Assembly: GCF_019175385.1 (NCBI RefSeq)
Contig: NC_083341.1
Span: 17,182,203 to 17,246,202 of the forward strand
From: Lycium barbarum
Taxonomy: Eukaryota; Streptophyta; Magnoliopsida; Solanales; Solanaceae
Length of the DNA: 64,000 nucleotides
Reading direction: 5' to 3'
Below are positions 41,352-53,229 of this stretch, piece by piece; position 1 is the stretch's first letter; each line of letters starts with the position of its first letter. The position numbers were made by a program, and so were the translations under genes. The notes under the pieces were generated by a model, which did no database searches, was not told where the DNA came from, and saw nothing but the letters and a program-made list of their open reading frames with translations.

Positions 41352-42070
41352 TAAGCTAATATATGCAAAAGCATTTTCTTAAATAGTGGTGTAGAGAGTT
41401 TCACATTTTTTCATTTTATATGGGTAGTGGTTGAAGGTCCCAAGTCCCAACACAACAAGTCATGTCCATCAATTGTAAAAAGGAGGTACTATTGAAATAT
41501 ATTTAAAGCGGAAAAGGGTAAAAATGCCGCTATCCTATCATATTTGGTTCATGAAAGCTCATAGTTAATCTATTGGTTCACCAATGCCCTTATCCTTTTT
41601 TTGGAGCTCATATTTGCCCCTAAACTAACAGATCCAACATCTATCAAAAATCATGTGACGTGTAACTCTTCTATTGGTTTTATCTCAATTGAATTAAAAT
41701 ACTCACCCACAAAGTGGGATCTGGAGAGGATGGAGCGTACACAGACCTTATCTCTATCTTACGAAGGCAGAGAAGAATAACCAAAAGATAAAGCTAATCA
41801 AAATAAAAATATGTTCAATACCAATGAACATATCCGAGAAATTAAAATCAAACCGACAAATTTCGCAGTGAAGTATTACTTACTTTAGAACGGGAAAATT
41901 TGCAGAATCTACGTTATACGTCATAAAAGTATAAAAACCATTAGGAGAGTGACACGTCACATGATTTTTAACAGATGTTACGTCTGTTAGTTTAGAGGCA
42001 ACTATGAGCCCAAAAAAAGGATAAGGGGCATTTTTAGCCCTTTTTCGTATTTAAAAAGAGGGAAAATAAA
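41352..42070. repeat. Duplicated 3' flank, copy B, second part (includes a TIR MITE)
   Basis: Matches 60365-61170 behind gene 3. Contains the MITE described at 60558-61143 (here about 41516-42045): GGAAAAGGG..AAAAATGCC at its left, inverse at its right, with ATTTAAA flanks. A fragment resembling a SINE (GTGGGATCTGGAGAGGATGG, 41718) lies within. Confidence 0.75.
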
Positions 42071-42486
42071 ACTCTATGTCTATTTGGAGGAAATATTTAC
42101 CTAAAATGGAGCATATTTTTAATTTTACCCAAAATGGCCCTTTTATACATTATTATACACTGTATACAAGGTTGATACATTATCTACGGTAAGTGTATAA
42201 CGTTAAACACTATTGCAAAAAACTACGCGGATGCAAATTAAAGATGTGACTATGTGAATGTAATATTTTATGTTAGATTGTATATTATTGAAATTATATA
42301 GCGTGTCACATAAAGGTAATAAAAGTAAATATTTTAAAAAAAAATGTTACTAGTAAATAGAGTACTATACAACTTTAGAATGTGCAGAAGTAATAGTAGT
42401 TGATGGGCCTGACTCAGTCCAAAAACAGTTTATCTGATCCAAACCAAGAGGAAACTCAAGTTTGTGCAGGCCCATCAAGAATCCTA
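42071..42486. other. Spacer before the MULE
   Basis: AT-rich. Contains repeated TATACATTATTATACACT-like words. No gene. Confidence 0.4.
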
Positions 42487-43189
42487 GTATAATAAGGCAA
42501 AATTTCTCAAATGACTACCTTATTGTAGCTTCCTACCATTTGTAACTACCCTTTTTAATATTACCATTCGTAGCTAAAAATCTGCTTATTTGTGTATGTT
42601 TTCGGATGTAGTTGTTGTCAGCAAATACATGAGCATACGGTAAAAAAAAGAACAGTTTCCTTTATTTTAGCCTCTAAACGTGGTGATATTAATTGAGAAA
42701 TCAATATATTTTTTACCTTCCTTTCCACAAAATAAGCTGTAATATTCCCTTTCCTTATACGTATCTTTTCTTCCATTCATTCTTCAACAGTCAAAAACGT
42801 AAAAATTCAAATTTCAAATTAAATCTTTCAACACATCTGAAATTACAGTAACAAACACAAACACGTCAATCATCAGGTAATTCGTGCAAAAACACATTTT
42901 TTTTATTTCACAAATTTCGTCTATTCAATTTGTATTTATGTGATTTCAATTTTTTTCTTTGATCATAATGTCAGAGTTGTTTTATTCTTCTGTTTTTTTT
43001 TAAATTTTCTGATTTCTGTCTTCATCACTGATATTCGAAAATAATGATGTAATCTCATTGTAAGCGTGTCAATGAATGAATAATGCTTTTGGAAATTTCG
43101 GTTGAAAGTGTGTTAATGTACATGAATGGTTAGGAATCCAAAAAAAAAAAGGATCCAGATCATATCTTTTATTTTTCTGAAGCTAAACT

Positions 43190-43600
43190 ATGTTTTTCTG
43201 AACTAATTTTCATATTTGTAGCAATTTATGCTAAAACTAAGTATTTCTGAAGTGTCAAAATATATGTATGTTATATTCCAATATGTTTTCTCTTTTACAC
43301 GTTCCAATAACTTTTCGAAGTGTTCATCAATAACTTTCCGAAGATCCAGTTCATATCTTTTTTGTTCATCATTCTAAACTATGTATTTCTGAACTGTAAC
43401 TCAATATCTAAACCATGTATTTCTGTACAATGTGAACTGAACTATGTTTACTATGTATTTTTATAATATCCAAACTATGTATTTATGAACTGTTTAAACT
43501 ATGTATTTCTGAACTATATAAACTATGTATTTGTCAACTATTTTTCATATCAGTTTATGCTAAACTATGTATTCTGGAGTGTAATTCAATATGTGTATTA
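43190..43600 (+). repeat. Degenerate tandem repeat of an AAACTATGTATTTCTGAA motif
   Basis: About ten imperfect copies of a 25-35 bp unit (AAACTATGTATTTCTGAAC and variants) just upstream of the transposase start. Could be leader or promoter repeats of the MULE; function unknown. Confidence 0.7.
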
Positions 43601-43732
43601 ACTATTAGAATTATTAGTGAGTAATTCTAATTTATATAAATTATTTAAATTTGAACGTGAATCTTATGTAGGGCATACATATTACAGGTTTTATGTTGAC
43701 ACAGTGATTCAAGGAATTTTTTATTTTATAAA

Positions 43733-46594
43733 ATGGCCAATATTTCATCGTTGATTAGACACTCTGGTATTTGGAACGACGAGAATAAATACGTCAATTA
43801 CAAAATCGATGCTGTGACTTTCAAGGAGTATTCGACGTATGAGGAATTGTTACAAACAGTTGTAACACAATTGAATTTGGACACGAAAATGAAAAATATA
43901 AGCATAAAATACATGGTTGAAGGTGATTATATTCCAATGGAAATTCACAATGACATGGGTGTTAGGGTGTATGTGGAACTGAAGAAAGAGAACAAAGCAT
44001 TACCAATGTACCCATTATGTATCATTACAACTGATAGAAGCATGGAGATATGTATATCGGATGAGAGTTGTGTTGAAGGTGATTATTTGCAAATCGGATA
44101 CACGAATCAAACAGTTGGTTCCCATGATTTTGCATCATCAAGTTGTGGAAAGGCTGATTTGTTATTCGAAAACAACAAGGGTATGGTTATTGATGACAAG
44201 AACCAAAAAGTAGTTGTCGTCGATCAAGTATACAAGGATAAAGATACATTAAAATCTGTGATGGTGAATTATGCAATTACGAATAGGTTCAACTATCGGA
44301 CAGAAAGGAGCAATGCAATAAGGTACTAAATGTGCATTTGTTTATGTATTTGCAACTGTGTGTTGTTATGTATTTGAAACGTGACAGTGTATGTTTGTTA
44401 ATTTGTACGAGTGGAAGTATTTCTCAGCATGTGTATGTTTATTATAAAGTAGAATCAATACTGATTTGTATGTATTTGTATTCATAAATAATGTATTTGG
44501 TCTGGTTTGCATTTGATTAACTTATTTACATATGGTAAAGTTACTCATCTGTCCTTTGTATTAATAAAACAAGAATAAATACATTACTGATGCATTTTAC
44601 ATTAATCTGTTTTTTTATTTATTTATTTATTTCTCTTGTTTTTTTGTTGTAGCTACACTCTTTTGTGCGTATCAGGAGAGTGTGATTGGAAATTCAGGGC
44701 GTCAAGTGTCGGTAAGTCAGGAATGTTTAGATTTAGGGAGTTTCAAGACAAACATACATGTCCATTGAAGGAAAAGGTTTATTCCCAATGCCAAGCTACA
44801 AGTCGGTTGATAAGTGGGATTGTCAAACCAAAAATATCAAATCATAAGAGGAAATATACGCCTAAATACATTGCGGAGGACGTCAAAAATGATTTCGGAA
44901 TGGATGTGTCGTACATGGCTGCTTGGCGGGCCAAAGAAAGGGCGATGAACAATTTAATGGGTGAACCGGCTGATTCTTATAAAAGACTACCTGGATATCT
45001 ATACATTTTGGATAAGACTTACCCGGGTTCACATATCAGAATGCGTAAAACCCGTGAAAATGAATTTCTGTATGTTTTTATAGCACTATATGCATTTATC
45101 AAAGGCTTTGATTATTGTCGGCCAATTGTGGTGGTTGATGGAAGCCACTTAAAAACACCATACAATGGAACATTTGTCTCGGCAAGCACATTAGACGGTG
45201 CAGGTATGTCAAAAAAATACATATTAAATTATTACCTCAATATATATTTTATATGTTTTGGACAAATACAAAATGTATTATATTTTTTTTTTTCTTCTTA
45301 ACTATATCTCCAGGAAACATACTTCCCTTAGTATATGGTGTGATTGATTCTGAGAATGACAGATCATGGACGTGATTTTTTGAGCGTTTCAGAGAATCAT
45401 ATGGAATCAGAGAGAATATGTGTATCGTATCAGATAGGCATGAAAGTATAAACAAGGTTGTTTGTCGAATTTATCCAGAAGTTGCACATTATGCATGTAT
45501 TTGGCATTTGTGGGGTAATGTATGTAAAAAATACAAGAAGAGCCATGATGTGCTGAGTCCTGTTTTTTATTCCATGGCAAAGGCATACACGCAGGATGAT
45601 TTCGATGAGTTAATGGGAAAGGTTCAAAAGGTAGATATGCGCGTGGCAGAGTATTTGGAATCGGCTGGTAGAGAAAAGTGGGCTAGATTGTATGCATCTG
45701 TTAACCGAGGGTGGACAATGACTTCTAACATAGCAGAGTGCATTAACCGACATCTTCTAGCAGCTAGAGAACTGCCTATACATGACTTTCTCGAAGAAGT
45801 TAGAAGGATGTTTGGGAGATGGAATTATAATAACCGGAGAAATGGAACATACATGTTCACTACACTCGGTAAAAAGTTTCAGGAAATGCTAATCAACGCG
45901 TAACTATGTCTACGAATGACGGTATGTTTCATTTTAATGCGTGTTATAATTTATTTGACAAACTTGTACCTGTACTAATCTTGTGTTGCTACACATTATA
46001 CATTTGTGTATTTGGTATCCATGAACAGTTAGTGTTAATGTAAATTATATGACTACCTTTGAAAATTGATATGTATTTGTTTAATGATTTGTTCATTTAT
46101 TTTAAAATTCTGATTGTTTCAATAACAAATACATGTAATATTTATTTTTTCAGGTAGAACCGTCAACAGAATTCGTGTACACAGTACATGATGGAGGACG
46201 ACGATTCATTCTTAATTTGAATAGCAAAACTTGCAGTTGTCGTATGTTTCAACTAGATGAAATCCCCTGCCCGCATGCATGGGCTGTCATTAAAAAGAAA
46301 AATATGGTTGCTGAGGATTATTGCTCTGATTTGTTCAAACCGGCGACCGTGTTGAAGACATATGATGTACCTGTGGATCCTTTACCCGACGAGCGTGAAT
46401 GGAACATTCCTAACCACATCTTGGAGGATGTGGTTTTGCCCCCAAGATACAAGAGACCGCCTGGTAGGCCAAAGAAGAGGCGTGATAAGCCTTTAAGTGA
46501 ATTGTTGTTTGGAAAGGGCAGACATGCTTGCACTACTTGTGGACAAGCTGGGCACAACAGACGTTCATGTAGTTTTGAACCTCTGAGGAAGTGA
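43733..46594 (+). pseudogene. MULE transposase (MURA/MuDR type), four exons, two nonsense codons
   Basis: DDE transposase of a Mutator-like element. Predicted exons are 43733-44322, 44653-45203, 45314-45921 and 46154-46594 (about 729 aa if stops are read through); every junction uses GT-AG and keeps frame. Exon 1 is a MuDR-type N-terminal domain. The catalytic acidic residues are seen in VVVDGSHL (about 45130), IVSDRHES (45421) and NIAECINR (about 45727), with CIWHL between. Exon 4 has the SWIM zinc finger CSCRMF..CPHAW and a CCHC knuckle CTTCGQAGHNRRSC near the end (LRK stop). TGA at 45373-45375 replaces an expected Trp in SW-T-W-FF, and TAA at 45901-45903 lies shortly before the exon 3 donor. 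The rest is intact, so the gene died recently. Confidence 0.88.
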
Positions 46595-47530
46595 ATTTTT
46601 CTTGTGTTCCTATCCATTTAACTTTTTTACCGAAGATAGATTGGTTATTTAAGTATTTGAACACCTGTGTCAAAAACTTCCATTGACACTTGTTGTAGTA
46701 TTATAGAAATTTTTGCAATGAAATGAATGTCCCATTCAAAATGATCTTAATTGAATTTTTTTTCACGATACGTATGGTGTTTTTTTCAACATCAAAAAAT
46801 AATGCGTACTTGGTAAAATAACATACATATTATATCTGTAAAAATGATAAAGGTTGTTTTTATTTTCGAATTTTTTTGGATTGGAGGATCGTAGTTGTGC
46901 TGGTAATGTCAACTTAAAATTATGTATTTATTGGCCTTCTGAAAAATTGTATAAACTGTAATAGAACATACATGGTTTTTGTGATCCTGGTGTCTGAAAT
47001 TACACGGTAATGTTCATGTATTTTTAACACAAAAAAAAGGCAAACCATGTTCCGGTATGAAAATGGTGTTGTCTATTCAACCTCGTAGCACAGCATATGT
47101 GGTATAAAAACGTACGTATTGTTTCCGAAACTGATGAAGATGGTTTATTTGAATTAATTTTTTTTTATTGAAATCATATAGTTGTGCTGGTCATATCAAA
47201 TACGCAAGATGTGTTTATTACCTAAAATATATCTAAAACATACATATTTTGTGAACCTGGGGGAATTAAAAATACATATTTTGTGAACCTGGTTAATAAA
47301 TGTATTTGTGGATTCATGATGTCGCATTTTACTGTATTTTTTCGAAACTTCAGATTTATTTGACAATATATGGAACTAAAGTACATCAAACAGATGGAAC
47401 ATAAAACCACTGAGATTTCTTTGGTTAAATGATAATTATCCAACATAAGTCAAAATACATCTAAAAGCATCAGATTGTTTGTTGTAATGAAAAAAAGGAC
47501 AAAAAACATTGAATGCACGAATAGTATTTA
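46595..47530. other. Convergent intergenic region inside the MULE
   Basis: Lies between the stop of the transposase and the stop of the protease gene. AT-rich 3' flank sequence with many ACATACATATT / TGTATTT words. No gene seen. Confidence 0.5.
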
Positions 47531-49566
47531 TCAAACATCAATTGCATCTACAGTGTCGTAATCGATTGTTGGCCAAATCGGTCTTGGTGGAACTTCATTA
47601 TCACTCTCTGCATTGTCAGCAACCTTGCCTTCAGCGTAGTCCCATAAGAGTGCACCGTATCTCATACGCTACATGTGTGCATCAATGACATCTGGAATCC
47701 TTTCACCCAATGTCAAATACTCGACATACGCTGCCACAAAAATACCACAGTCCCTCAAAAAAAAAAAATAATAAGAACTTGTATTAGAAAATATATGTTT
47801 CTAGTTCTAAACAAGGTATCTCAAGTTCAAACAACTCATGTATTTTTGAAGAATAATAAATTGATATGATATATCATGTATTTGATACTCTACAACTTAC
47901 ATGCTACCAGCAGTTTGATGCGGAAGATTATCAACATAGACAACTTCAAGGATATCGATCTGTCCCTTATCCGCATATGCTAGGTCTTTCACCAAATCTA
48001 TGCTTTTTTTATTTACATAGAATCCAGCCAGATGTAGGAAATGTGGCAGCAGTGTGGCAAGATTTTTTATTTCATTCCCAACAACTGCGTTGTGCCCGGC
48101 TGATTGATACGAGTTGTAAACATTCAAACGCATGTACATTTAAAAAAAATAAAAATTCAGCGGCCAATTAATGAATGAAAAACTAATGATAAATATTTAA
48201 TTCATCATTAAAAATACCTGTCCTTGAATGAAATAAGTACCAATAACCAATGATTTTCTTCTTGTATATTCATCGGTATTAGCACGTTGTCAACGGTATG
48301 CCACGGGACATTGGCAATAAGCTTGTGGCCCTTAACATACTCAATCAATACTTGCTCTTCATTTGTCACATTTGTCTGTGTTTCAACATTGCGATATGCG
48401 TGGTGGACCACATCAATTCTCTGCTTGAATAGGCAGTCAACAGTGGTGAAGCTGAAATTGTTCCTTTTATCGTACTTTCCTTTCTTCCGAAAGTAATAGA
48501 AAATGACGTCAATGCGCCGGAATTGTTAAAAAATACATAAATTAGATCACAGTCAAATACATAAAAAACTTTGTAGTAGCAAAAATGTGGATTTCAGAAC
48601 CTCTCTGTATTTTACAAAAACACAGCAGACCGAATGTACTGAAATACATCCATCTTTGTATTTTACAAAATACACAGCAGCTAAAATACACAAAGTGCAC
48701 TTGTAAAACAACTAGTTGATAGGCATATCATTGCTGATAAAAATCACCTCGTCATTCCAAAGCTGACCATCCATCGATAACAGGTAAACCCAGTTCTTAT
48801 CATTGACAGTTGTGATGCCAAAATTGAATTTGACTCCATTGTCAAAAACTGTCATTTTTTTTTGTAATGGTCTTCGTTGTTCTTTCTGCGGCAACAAAAA
48901 AACCAAATACATCAACTTATTAACAAAAATCATGCGGAATCACTATGTGTAAAATTGGGAGAAAAACACATACTTGCTATCGTGCCTCACAAGCAGACCG
49001 TTTCGGAGCCAAGTACGGTATTCATCCACCATCTGTACATCAAGTGGACCAGTAATGGGATCTATCTGGAATGGATATTTTTTATCAAACCCATGTACAT
49101 GATTCTTGCCCGAACTACTACCTGTGTATTTGGTCTTTAAACATTAACAGTTGCGTATTAAAAAAAAAAAACAAGTAAATTAAAAAGTAGATATATACCA
49201 AAATCTGTCACAAACGGTGAAGACTTGTATTTACTGGGGCGTGTAGCTCGTGTGACTGATGGATGTAACATGATTTCTTTCCCTGGGGTTTGTCTTGGTA
49301 AATACTCATCAGGCAACAACCACTGAGACAACGGCTGCGCGTTACAAACTGCTGTCTGGGGTTCCTCTAAGACAGTTGAGCTGGTGTTTTCCTTGGTTTT
49401 TTCTGCGTGAACTTGTTCGTTGGTCATTTCTGATTCTGCTATATTTGCTAGCACCTGTGCGATCATCTACACAAAAAAAATACAAAAAAGAAACATTATT
49501 CAATCACTTGTATGATACATTTTAAAACCGAAAAAATGGGTGAATCAGAATTCGTTGTTGTCGAAC

Positions 49567-50410
49567 CTCAGAATTATTTGAATCATCAGAACATTTTTGC
49601 TCTTCCATAGTATGTTTCCCCGAACGTTCAACCGAAGTCTTCGGTTCCCCTGAAAGATCACCTCCTTCTGCAATGTCTTCGGTTGAAGCTTCCATCGTAT
49701 CGCCGCTCTCATTGCAAATATCAACTTGAATATCCGGTGCAATACCCTTTTCCTTAAAAAAAAAACACAGGCCAAAAGTCTATAAAAATACATAAATTTA
49801 ATAGATAAAGAACTATATAAAATACATAAATACATGAGAAAGTATTTGTTGATGATGTCCAAAAGCAGTAAACAAATACATAAAGAAACAGTGAACAGTC
49901 ATGGTGTGAAACAAACAGTACACAAAAAAATACATGACACTACTCTTTGTCATATTAATATCAAATACATAATATTTTAAATGCCAGTAGTTCCGAAATT
50001 TTCAGCATACCTGAATTATATTTTTTTTAAAATAAGATATACAAATGAATAAAAAAAATACCTCTGTTGGATCCACCGGACGTTCAACCGAAGTCTTCGG
50101 TTCTCCTGAATGATCACCTCCTTCCGCAATCTCTTCGGTTGAAGCTTTCAGCGTATCGCCGCTATCATTGCCAATACCGACTTGAACATCCGATTCAAGA
50201 CCCTTCTCCTTATGAAAAACACAGGCCAAAGTATATAAAATAAATGAATGTAATAGATAAAAAAACAATATTAAAAACATAAATACATAGAAGTATTTGT
50301 TGATGATGTCCAAAAGCAGTAAACAAATACATAAGGAAAACAGTGAACAATCATGCTGTCATACAAAACAGTACACAAAAAAAAAATACATGACACTAGA
50401 TATTATAAAG
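49567..50410 (-). repeat. Exon-plus-intron tandem duplication in the ULP1-like gene
   Basis: Exon 50208-50062 (EKGLESDVQVGIGNDSGD...) and exon 49752-49567 (EKGIAPDIQVDICNESGD...) are homologous, and the introns upstream of them share TGTTGATGATGTCCAAAAGC and ACAGTACACAAAAAAA. The unit is about 440-490 bp. Confidence 0.88.
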
Positions 50411-52494
50411 TCCATAATATTATAAAGTCCAATAGATCCCAATTTTTCATCATGTCTGCATTATCTTTTATTAAAAAATAACATATAAAAATGATTAAAA
50501 AATGATAAATACATTAAATATATATATATATATATACCTCTGTTGGATGCAAATCACCCGTATCAGTCTCCATGTGAATATCGTCACCATGGTCCATGTA
50601 ATCATCAGCTTGTTGATGTATGTTGCCATCATGTAAAGGAACATGAGTTTCACTGTCATCTTCCTAAAAAAAATATGTATTTGTTAGATACATATGCTTC
50701 CTACTTCACACTAAACGCAATCGTTTGAATATGTATTTATTGATTTTTTTACCTTTTTTGAGTTTTGTTTCCCTTTGACATGTTCCAAAACCTTTTTGAA
50801 ATTTTTATCAATAGTTTTGCGAAGATCCTTGAGCTCAGTAAAAACAACCTTAAATTCAGCAAGCACCTATATGGTAAAAACAAAAAATTCATCGTAAAAA
50901 TCCTCATTTGCTTGTAGTTTGATGAATATCAAAATAAAATTAGAAAACATACTTCCTTCTTAAATTGATTAAGTTCATGCCTCAAACTTGTGAGGTCAAC
51001 TGATTTGCTGGTTGATACGTCGTCAACAGGAACGCGGTGGACACTTGGAGCAGCTTTTTCTTTTTCCTTTGATTGAACTGGCTTATCTACCACCGAAGCA
51101 GATTTTTTAGATGATTGTCCAACTGTAGGTTTTTTTGGGATAGTGGTTGGTGACTTCTGAACAAGCAATGCTGCCGTCGACATCTTCCTGGTCTTCTTGT
51201 GCGGTGGAGATTTTGAAGCATCGTTCTTTTGAGTTTTCTTGGCAGCGGCAACATGTGGAGGTGTTGTGGTAAAATCAGCATATTCATTTTCCTCCTCTTG
51301 GTGTGTTTGGGGTGGTGGTGCACGTCTGTTGACCAGATATGCACGCAGACCAAGCTTCTCAACCTCTGATATGGTCGGAACAATGTTGTTGAATTTACAA
51401 CTAATGTCCTGCACATAATATATTGTGAACTGTCAGTTCAGAACCTCTGTGTATTTTACAAATACACAGCAGACCTATATTGCTGGAAAAAAACCCATAT
51501 GTATTTTACAAATACACAGCAGCAAAAATTACGCAAAATGCACGTGTAAAAACTAGTTGGTAAGCATATATTTAATGTAAGTATTTTACCTCACTGTCCT
51601 TAAACATGCCCAACATCAAGTAGTTAACAGATGGCTTTGGGTTCACTGTTCTCCAATTAAACATTCTTGGGATTCGGCTTCCGGTTTTAACCATTAAATG
51701 AGGGTCAACATTAGAGCAACACTCATATATCCACACTTGCATAGCAAAAGGGAAACCCCGTAGACAATAAAACTGCTTCGGCTTGTCCATCTTGTGGTGA
51801 ATACTCTTAATCAAATCATCAAATGCTTCCTTACCCCAAGTATGTTCATTGTACTGTTCACTCTCCACCAAGTCAAAATGATGTCTTGGGACTGTGACGT
51901 TCCTCTTTTCACTTGAAAATATGTAATTATGAATGAAATACAGGATAGCAATCTTTACAGCATCTTCATCTGCGTTATCACCAACCCCCCAATCTTTGTC
52001 TTCAAAGCACTTATTTAAAGTCATCTTTAAAACACTATTACCAGAACCACCGAAATATTGATCCAACAATCTATTAGAACCCTCGTCAAAAACAACTTCA
52101 TCCCCGTAACACTTCAAACCAGTAATTAAAGCAAATTCAAAAAGACCGAATGTCAATTCGGTCCCGTTAATATCGATAACAAACGCATCGCTATTACTAC
52201 GCTTCAACTCCCTAACCATAAAACACCTAAATAACTGACCCTGCACCTCGGTGTCAACTTGCATCTGCATATATTTTCCAAAAACAGTTTTGAAAAATAG
52301 CTTGAATTGTCTATCTATCAGTTTTTCCTTCAACTCATATTTAATGTTATGGTTCATATATGAAGCATAACGTATCGGTTGAGTGGGGGGACGATTAACC
52401 AGGAATTTGGAGGCCTGAAAGTTTGAATATAATGGCAACACATGAGATACAAAAATACATACGAGTGCTATCACAGTAATTAAATACATGCAAA

Positions 52495-53000
52495 CAAAAA
52501 ACAGTCATTAAGATGTTTAGCTGACAAAAGTTGAACAAATACACCTTTTATCTGACACATACACATGTCTGCTTTTTAAAACATACATAACCTGTTATTA
52601 ATTTGAAAATTGTACAAATGTGAGGAATTACAAATACATGATACATAGTTTGATAGCAAAAATGGTTAGTGAAATACATGACACAATTGTATGTATGTTT
52701 TATATACAAACTCTTTCAAAACACAACAAAAATAAATATGAATGCTATCCCGTATGAATTGTTCATATCAATAAATACATGGAAACAAAAACACAGTTAT
52801 TAAAGATGTTTAGCTGATAAAAGTTGAACAAATACACCTTCTGAACTGACATTTACACATGCCTGCTTTTTAAAACATACATAACCTGTTATTAAATTGA
52901 AAAAATACACAAATGTGAGGAATTACAAATACATGATACATAGTTTTATATTTTGATATCAAAAATGGTTAGTGAAATACGTGACATAGTTGTATGTATG
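52495..53000 (-). repeat. Tandem duplication in intron 1 of the ULP1-like gene
   Basis: Two copies (about 52497-52690 and 52790-52990) share GATGTTTAGCTGA, AAAGTTGAACAAATACACCTT, TTTTTAAAACATACATAACC and GGTTAGTGAAATAC. Unit about 290 bp. Confidence 0.85.
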
Positions 53001-53181
53001 CTTCATACAATACAAAAATACAAAACTAATTCAAACAATACAAAAATACATACGAAGGCTATCTCCTCTATTAATGAGATGTTCAGATCAATAAATACAT
53101 GCAACTATACTTACGGAAGTGGTCAAAAATACATCAATCATTAATCGAAATTGGGCAACATGTACAATATAATTTTATTCA

Positions 53182-53187
<6 letters not shown>

Positions 53188-53226
<39 letters not shown>
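53188..53226. repeat. (TA)n microsatellite in the MULE
   Basis: About 19 TA repeats, close to where the donor of exon 1 of the protease gene would be expected. Confidence 0.95.

Positions 53227-53229
<3 letters not shown>

Noticed and set aside
46318..46617. 99-codon frame on - opposite the last transposase exon
   Set aside because: Shadow of the SWIM/CCHC exon on +, which has clear motifs.
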